A stretch of DNA of 11,286 nucleotides from DATBIO01 sp036556965 (GTDB lineage Bacteria; Acidobacteriota; Vicinamibacteria; Fen-336): assembly GCA_036556965.1 (NCBI GenBank), contig DATBIO010000163.1, forward strand, positions 1-11,286, written 5' to 3'. This document shows positions 5,197 to 11,286 of the stretch, in pieces. The stretch's first letter is position 1. Each line of letters starts with the position of its first letter. The translations under genes were made by a program, and so were the position numbers. The notes beneath the pieces are model-generated. The model did not search any database. It was not told the origin of the DNA and saw nothing but the letters and a program-made list of their open reading frames with translations.

Positions 5197-6135
5197 TCAG
5201 CCGCGCGGGGCGTAGTAGCCGATCTTGTGGCGGATGGTGAGGTCGTCGCGGGAAGGGACGCGGACCACGATCCTGCGCCACCGGCCGTCCTTCTTGGCGT
5301 TGGCGGAGACGTAGCCGAGGTTGTACTGCGTGCGCAGCTCCTCGGCGATGCGGTCGTAGACCGTGTCGAGCTCGGACAGCGAGTTGGTGAAGTAGACCTG
5401 TCCGCCGCTCTCCCGGCTCAGGGTGGTGAGCAGGTGGGTGGCCTGGCTGAAGGCCATGCGGTTGCGCTCCGGCACGCGCTTGGCCTGCAGGCTGATGGAG
5501 TAGATGGCGATCTCGGACTTCCGCGCCAGCTCCAGGACCTGCTCGTCGTCCACCAGGGAGGCGGTGTCCTCGCCGTCGGAGAGGAGGACGATGGCGCGCC
5601 GGCGCAGCTCCGCGGCCCTCTTCTGCTTGCCCAGCTCCTTGAGGGAGACGTAGAGGGCGTTGTGGAGGGCGGTGGGACCGGTGGCCTCGGTGCGCCGGAT
5701 GGCCTTCTCCAGGAGCGCCTGGTCGTTGGTGAAGTCCTGGAGCGCGGTGATGCGGTCGTTGAACTGCACCACCTGGGCCACGTCCTCCGCGCGCAGGGTC
5801 TTGCAGAAGCGCACCCCGGCCTCCTGGGCCGTGCGCAGCTTCTCGTCCATGGAGGCGGAGCCGTCGATGAGCAGCACCATCGAGATGGGCAGGTCCTCGT
5901 GGGTGAAGAGGGTGAGGTCCTGCCGCACGCCGTCCTCGAAGACGGCGAAGTCCCGCTCCGCCAGCTTGGTGACGTAGTGGTTCTGGCCGTCGGTCACGGA
6001 GACGTTGAGGTTGATGACGTCGATGCCCACCTCGAAGGTGGGGGGACGGCGGGTCGGCCGCGGGGCCGGCGCCTGGCCGGCCACGAGGGCGGGGAGCGCC
6101 GCCAGCGCCGCTCCCAGGGCGGCGCGCCTGGTCAT
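5197..6135 (-). CDS. Secreted VWA-domain protein with intact MIDAS (acidobacterial VWFA-related family)
   Basis: This protein has 312 residues. An N-terminal signal peptide (about 1-21) and a Pro/Arg-rich spacer lead to the family's lead-in strand region: VGIDVINLNVSVTD, then LAERDFAVFEDGVRQDL (about 36-74). The VWA fold follows. Its metal-ion-dependent adhesion site is complete: D91-x-S93-x-S95 (DGSAS), T155 (GPTALHNAL) and D187 (LSDGED). It should therefore bind a divalent ion and a protein ligand outside the cell or in the periplasm. The layout matches the VWFA-related Acidobacterial domain family, whose function is not established. The ATG at 6135 overlaps the TGA of the upstream VWA gene (ATGA), indicating coupled translation. 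The open frame extends upstream to 6693, but that part is only a shadow of the neighbouring gene. Confidence 0.87.
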   Translation of the reverse strand: MTRRAALGAALAALPALVAGQAPAPRPTRRPPTFEVGIDVINLNVSVTDGQNHYVTKLAERDFAVFEDGVRQDLTLFTHEDLPISMVLLIDGSASMDEKLRTAQEAGVRFCKTLRAEDVAQVVQFNDRITALQDFTNDQALLEKAIRRTEATGPTALHNALYVSLKELGKQKRAAELRRRAIVLLSDGEDTASLVDDEQVLELARKSEIAIYSISLQAKRVPERNRMAFSQATHLLTTLSRESGGQVYFTNSLSELDTVYDRIAEELRTQYNLGYVSANAKKDGRWRRIVVRVPSRDDLTIRHKIGYYAPRG

Positions 6136-7007
6136 GGCTTGACCGCTCCCACCTGGGCCCGCGCGCCCGGGCGCGCCACCGTGACCTCGAGCTTGCGGTC
6201 GTCCTTTCCCCCTGCGGGCAGCGGCTCGTAGCGCAGGCGGTACTGCGCCCGCACCGCGCCCGCCATCTGCGCCACCGCGGTGCCGATGGCCATGGGGCTG
6301 AGGAGGGACTGGCGCTGCCCGCCCGAGCGCTCGCTGAGCTGCTCGAGCACGTACTCGTACTCGAAGGCGCTCACCTCCCCCGACTCGCGGTTGCGCGGGT
6401 CGAGGGTGACGCGGCCCTCGTCGAAGTGCACGGCGAGGAAGGTGGCTCCGCTCTTCATGCCCTCGTCCACCACGCGGTGGCGGTCGTGGTTGGTGAAGCC
6501 GGGGCCCAGCCCGGTCACGATCAGCACCACCGCGCGCCGGCCCTCCTCGTCCTTGAGGTCCCGGGAGGCCTCCACGATGGCGTCCAGGAGGGTGTTGCCG
6601 CCCTGCGGGTACACGCGCCGCAGCGCGCGCGAGGCCTGGGCCGCGTCCTGGCCGTAGTCCGCCACCTTCTGCGGGCGGTCCCCCGTGGTCCACACCGCGA
6701 AGCGCGAGCCCTCGGGGAGGGCGGCCAGGAAGCGCTCGACGGGCTCCACGAGGTTGAGACGATAGAAGGAGGACATGGGCGCGCTGCTGTCCACGAGCAC
6801 GGCCAGCGTCAAGGGGCGGCTGTCGGCCTCGAACTCGGTGACGGGCCGCGCCACCCCGTCCTCCAGCACGGCCACGTCCTGGAGGCCGAGCCCCTCGACC
6901 GGGCCCCCCTTCTCGTCCGTGACGGTGATGGTCACCTGGCGGGCGGGCGGCTCGGGGCCGGGCGCGGACTGGAACGCCAGGGCCAGGGCGAGAACAAGCA
7001 AGGGCAT
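6132..7007 (-). CDS. Secreted VWA-domain protein with a degenerate MIDAS (acidobacterial VWFA-related family)
   Basis: This protein has 291 residues. A short signal peptide (about 1-14) is followed by the family's lead-in (VTITVTDEKGGPVEGL, VAVLEDGVARPV; 25-56) and a VWA fold. The metal site is impaired. The first loop reads D73-S-S75-A-P77, with proline at the third ligand position. T139 (GGNTLLDAI) is kept. The loop that normally supplies an aspartate reads T165-G (IVTGLGPG). Metal-dependent ligand binding is therefore doubtful, and the protein may instead pair with its neighbour. It is first of a two-gene operon behind the promoter at 7049-7078, with a four-base overlap to the second VWA gene. 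The ATG at 7007 yields the signal peptide directly, although no strong ribosome site is seen before it. Confidence 0.85.
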   Translation of the reverse strand: MPLLVLALALAFQSAPGPEPPARQVTITVTDEKGGPVEGLGLQDVAVLEDGVARPVTEFEADSRPLTLAVLVDSSAPMSSFYRLNLVEPVERFLAALPEGSRFAVWTTGDRPQKVADYGQDAAQASRALRRVYPQGGNTLLDAIVEASRDLKDEEGRRAVVLIVTGLGPGFTNHDRHRVVDEGMKSGATFLAVHFDEGRVTLDPRNRESGEVSAFEYEYVLEQLSERSGGQRQSLLSPMAIGTAVAQMAGAVRAQYRLRYEPLPAGGKDDRKLEVTVARPGARAQVGAVKP

Positions 7008-7048
7008 CTTGGGCGCGGCGGGTCCGTGCGGGTCACCGCCTAGAGGAC

Positions 7049-7078
7049 ACTATAGGGGTCGGCGGCGGAGGCCGTCAA
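7049..7078 (-). promoter_or_regulatory. Sigma70-type promoter of the VWA operon
   Basis: On the minus strand TTGACG (7078-7073) and TATAGT (7054-7049) are separated by 18 bases, each with five of six matches to the consensus. The start would fall near 7042, giving a leader of about 35 bases before the ATG at 7007. The -35 lies only a few bases from the start codon of the divergent moaB/mogA-type gene. The same spot reads TATAGG (7051-7056) on the plus strand and could be a -10 for that gene, but it has no visible -35. Confidence 0.6.
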
Positions 7079-7080
7079 CG

Positions 7081-7581
7081 ATGCCCCACGAGGACGCCAC
7101 GGGAGCGCGGGCGGTGGTGCTGACGGTGAGCGACGGCGTGGCCCGCGGCGAGCGCCCGGACCTCTCCGGCGCGGAGGCCGTGCGGCTGCTGCGCGAGGCC
7201 GGCTTCGCGGTGGAGCCGGCGGCGGTGGTCGCGGACGAGCGGGCGGAGATCGCCTCCCGCCTGCGCGCCGCGGCGGCGCACGCGGCCCTCGTCGTCACCA
7301 CCGGCGGCACGGGCTTCGGCCCCCGCGACGTGACGCCGGAGGCCACGGGCGACGTGCTCGAGCGCGAGGCACCCGGCCTGCCCGAGCTCCTGCGCGGCGA
7401 GGGGCGCGCGCAGACGCCGCTCAGCGTGCTCTCACGCGGCCGGGCCGGGCTGGTGGGCGCCTGCCTCGTCGTGAACCTGCCCGGGAGCCCGGCCGGGGTG
7501 CGCGACGGCCTTCGCCTGCTGATCCCCCTGCTGCCCCACGCGCTGCGCATGGCGCGGGGCGACACGCGGCACGCGCCCTGA
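7081..7581 (+). CDS. MoaB/MogA-family molybdenum cofactor biosynthesis protein
   Basis: This 166-residue cytoplasmic protein belongs to the family that adenylates molybdopterin before molybdate insertion (MogA, plant Cnx1G). MoaB members are close relatives, sometimes inactive. Seen: VLTVSDGVARGE near the N-terminus (13-24), the pterin-binding motif TTGGTGFGPRDVTPEAT (73-89), SRGRAG (118-123) and VNLPGSPAGV (131-140). The conserved Asp after GPR (D83) is present, so activity is plausible. Length is typical for a stand-alone domain. The ATG at 7081 is preceded by GGAGG with about nine bases of spacing. The frame is open far upstream into the VWA gene, but that extension is on the opposite strand of a real gene and has no family similarity. 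No other molybdenum cofactor genes are nearby. Confidence 0.9.
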   Translation: MPHEDATGARAVVLTVSDGVARGERPDLSGAEAVRLLREAGFAVEPAAVVADERAEIASRLRAAAAHAALVVTTGGTGFGPRDVTPEATGDVLEREAPGLPELLRGEGRAQTPLSVLSRGRAGLVGACLVVNLPGSPAGVRDGLRLLIPLLPHALRMARGDTRHAP

Positions 7582-7602
7582 GCCGCCCGGCGCGCGCCTT
7601 CC

Positions 7603-8769
7603 TCAGGGGCCGAGTACGGCGGCCCGCAGCGGCTCGGCCGCCGCCGCGGCCACCACGCGATGTCCCTCGTGGGCGAGGTGCATGTTCACGGTCCAGAAGA
7701 GGGACGCGGGGCGGGGGGCGCGCGCCAGCGCCTCCGTCGTGTCGACGAGCAGGACGCCCTCCCGGCGCGCCCAGGCCCCGAGCCCACGCTGGGGAGCGAG
7801 CGCCTGCTCGAGGGTCAGGCCGTGCAGGGCCATCCATTCCGCGCGCTGCTCGGGCACCGCCTGCTGCTTGGTGGGGATGAGGACCACGGCCAGGCCGGCC
7901 CCGCGCTCCCGCGCGAGGGCGGCGAAGGCAGAGAGCATGCGCTCCGTGGACGCGAGCCGGCGCGCGGACTCCTCCCCCCCACGCAGCACCGGCATCATCT
8001 CCTCGGCCGCGAAGTGTCGTCGCAGCGAGCGCTGCTGCGGGGGCGGAAGGCGGTCGAAGCCGGGCACCGACCGTGGCGACCAGTCCGCCAGCGGGTGGCC
8101 GGGGGCCGGTGCCTTTTCGCCCCGCCAGCGGCGGCGGGCGGCCCCCAGCAGGTGGAGGAAGTAGGAGCGCTCGCGCAGCCAGTCGCCGGGGCCCGCACGT
8201 CGCCAGGGGGGACGCGCCGCGGCCCGGTCGTAGTCGAGGATGTCGTTGCCCGCGTAGAGGCTGAGCACCAGGAGCCGCGGGGGGAAGGCGTCCCAGACGC
8301 GGAGGGTGAGGAGGTAGGTCTGGCCCAGGTCGTAGCCGTCTACCCCCGCGTTCACCACCTGCACGTCCGCTCCGCCCGCGCGCAGGGCCTGTTGGAGGTG
8401 CCACGGCCACGTGTCCTCGAAGCGCAGCTGGGTGCCCGCGGCGAACGAGTCGCCCGCCACCAGCACCGTGGGGGCGCCCCGGCGGTACGGGGCAGGCGGC
8501 TCGCGGATGCCGAGGGCGCCGCCCACCACGCGCACCCTCTCGTCCGCCTCGTTGCTGCGCACCATGGTCAGGCCGGACTTCTGGACGTGCCCGAGCTGGG
8601 GATCGAAGCGGTGCGTGGGGCTGTCCATGTCGAACAGGCGGGAAGCCAGCAGGCGTGTCACCCCTTCGGCCAGGAGGAGGGACAGCGCCGTGGCCGCCGT
8701 GGCGAGAAGGAGGCGCCCGACCATCGGGAGGAGAGGATAGGCGATCAGGCACCCCGGCGGCCGCGCCAT
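7603..8769 (-). CDS. Membrane-anchored SGNH/GDSL-type hydrolase
   Basis: This 388-residue protein has one hydrophobic segment near the N-terminus (about 17-36), so the enzyme part should face the periplasm. SGNH blocks are visible: the GDS nucleophile motif VLVAGDSFAAG (103-112, Ser108), the glycine block VNAGVDGYDLGQ (139-150), LYAGNDILDY (171-180, Asn175) and the C-terminal VNMHLAHEGH (361-370, His364). Where many relatives have Asp-x-His, this protein has N362-M-H364. A long insert (about 185-275) separates the Asn block from the rest. Substrate cannot be read from sequence; relatives act on acyl or acetyl esters of lipids and polysaccharides. Either the ATG at 8769 or an internal ATG at 8724, just before the hydrophobic segment, could be the start. 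Neither has a clear ribosome site. It stands alone, convergent with the moaB/mogA-type gene and divergent from nuoL. Confidence 0.78.
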   Translation of the reverse strand: MARPPGCLIAYPLLPMVGRLLLATAATALSLLLAEGVTRLLASRLFDMDSPTHRFDPQLGHVQKSGLTMVRSNEADERVRVVGGALGIREPPAPYRRGAPTVLVAGDSFAAGTQLRFEDTWPWHLQQALRAGGADVQVVNAGVDGYDLGQTYLLTLRVWDAFPPRLLVLSLYAGNDILDYDRAAARPPWRRAGPGDWLRERSYFLHLLGAARRRWRGEKAPAPGHPLADWSPRSVPGFDRLPPPQQRSLRRHFAAEEMMPVLRGGEESARRLASTERMLSAFAALARERGAGLAVVLIPTKQQAVPEQRAEWMALHGLTLEQALAPQRGLGAWARREGVLLVDTTEALARAPRPASLFWTVNMHLAHEGHRVVAAAAAEPLRAAVLGP

Positions 8770-8804
8770 CCCGGTTGTTGTAAGATCCGCGCCGCTCGAT
8801 CCCC
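8770..8804. promoter_or_regulatory. Short divergent promoter region between SGNH hydrolase and nuoL
   Basis: Only 35 bases separate the two divergent start codons. Both genes need a promoter here or inside the neighbouring coding sequence. The plus strand carries TTGTTGTAAGAT, of which TAAGAT (8781-8786) is a fair -10 for nuoL, 18 bases before its ATG. No -35 is recognisable. On the minus strand the same bases read TTACAACAA and could hold a weak -10 for the hydrolase. Neither gene has a Shine-Dalgarno sequence. Confidence 0.35.
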
Positions 8805-11033
<2,229 letters not shown>

Positions 11034-11059
11034 ACATGCCGGCCTGGTAGGGAGCTTCC

Positions 11060-11286
11060 ATGGACTTCTTCCGGAACCACCTGCTCTCCATCGTCACCTA
11101 CACGCCGGCGCTGGGGGCGCTGCTCCTGCTCCTGCCCCCTCTCGGCCGCCAGCCCAACGCGGTGCGCTGGATCGCCAACGTGACCACCTTCGTGGGCTTC
11201 CTGGTCAGCCTGCCCCTCTGGTTCTGGTTCGACAAGGACGCCTCCGGCTTCCAGTTCGTGGAGAGAGGAGACTGGATCCCTTCCAT
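11060..11286 (+). CDS. nuoM: NADH-quinone oxidoreductase subunit M, N-terminal fragment
   Basis: The frame opens with ATG at 11060 and runs off the window after 75 codons. It encodes MDFFRNHLLSIVTYTPALG, a first membrane segment (GALLLLLPPLG), a second (TTFVGFLVSLPLWFWF), then FDKDASGFQFVERGDWIPS. The LLS-(I)VT-x-x-P-x-LGALLLL opening and the FQFVE-x-x-x-WIPS segment are characteristic of NuoM, the second antiporter-like proton-pumping subunit of complex I. GGGAG lies about seven bases before the ATG. It follows nuoL by 26 bases, the normal L-M order, and nuoN is expected beyond the edge. An alternative is another antiporter-like subunit of an Mrp or hydrogenase complex, but the NuoL partner makes that less likely. 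Confidence 0.9.
   Translation, partial: MDFFRNHLLSIVTYTPALGALLLLLPPLGRQPNAVRWIANVTTFVGFLVSLPLWFWFDKDASGFQFVERGDWIPS

Noticed and set aside
6136..6693. Upstream extension of the second VWA gene
   Set aside because: The open frame reaches 6693, but the extra part is out of frame with the first VWA gene and has shadow composition. The ATG at 6135 gives a signal peptide and an ATGA overlap.
11036..11050. Tiny ATG open frame (MPAW) between nuoL and nuoM
   Set aside because: It has four codons, no ribosome site and no reason to regard it as a leader peptide.
11098..11286. Minus-strand open frame opposite nuoM
   Set aside because: The plus strand carries a clear NuoM N-terminus with a ribosome site, and the opposite frame has no recognisable features.

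Overview
The window is very GC-rich chromosomal DNA, tightly packed with genes. The best taxonomic clue is a pair of secreted von Willebrand factor A proteins of the type known as the VWFA-related Acidobacterial domain. The sulfatase-like C-terminus ending in LRALGYV, and the sigma / zinc-finger anti-sigma / HEAT-TPR gene order, also fit Acidobacteriota. That assignment is inference. No phage, transposon, CRISPR array, tRNA or rRNA is visible, and no gap between genes exceeds about 75 bases.

Layout. 1-204 (+): C-terminus of a probable sulfatase, overlapping tail to tail with the next gene. 187-1995 (-): a LOG-family Rossmann-fold protein followed by NAD-type isocitrate dehydrogenase. 2088-5166 (+): five collinear genes, namely a small lipoprotein-like protein, an ECF sigma factor, a membrane anti-sigma factor with an HxxxCxxC zinc motif, a secreted TPR/HEAT protein, and a secreted Tyr/Gly/His-rich repeat protein. 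5197-7007 (-): two overlapping secreted VWA proteins read from a recognisable sigma70-type promoter at 7049-7078. 7081-7581 (+): a MoaB/MogA-family molybdenum cofactor gene. 7603-8769 (-): a membrane-anchored SGNH hydrolase. 8805-11286 (+): nuoL and the start of nuoM of respiratory complex I.

The most interesting unit is the 2088-5166 cluster. Upstream of its first gene is an ECF-type promoter candidate (GGAACC-N16-CGTTAC, 2037-2064), which suggests that the sigma factor drives its own operon. The first gene and the fourth, which flank the sigma/anti-sigma pair, end in the same roughly 80-residue domain. The cluster finishes with an exported protein built on five-residue Ser-His-Gly-Tyr-Arg repeats. 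I read it as an envelope-response regulon in which the sigma factor, its restrainer and three exported proteins are made together. The promoter and the shared domain are visible in the sequence; the function is inferred.

The rest is mostly housekeeping (TCA cycle, cofactor synthesis, complex I), with some oddities: a His-rich loop between the first two membrane segments of NuoL, nuoL at the head of its cluster with no nuoK before it, and a VWA pair in which one protein keeps the metal site and the other has lost it.
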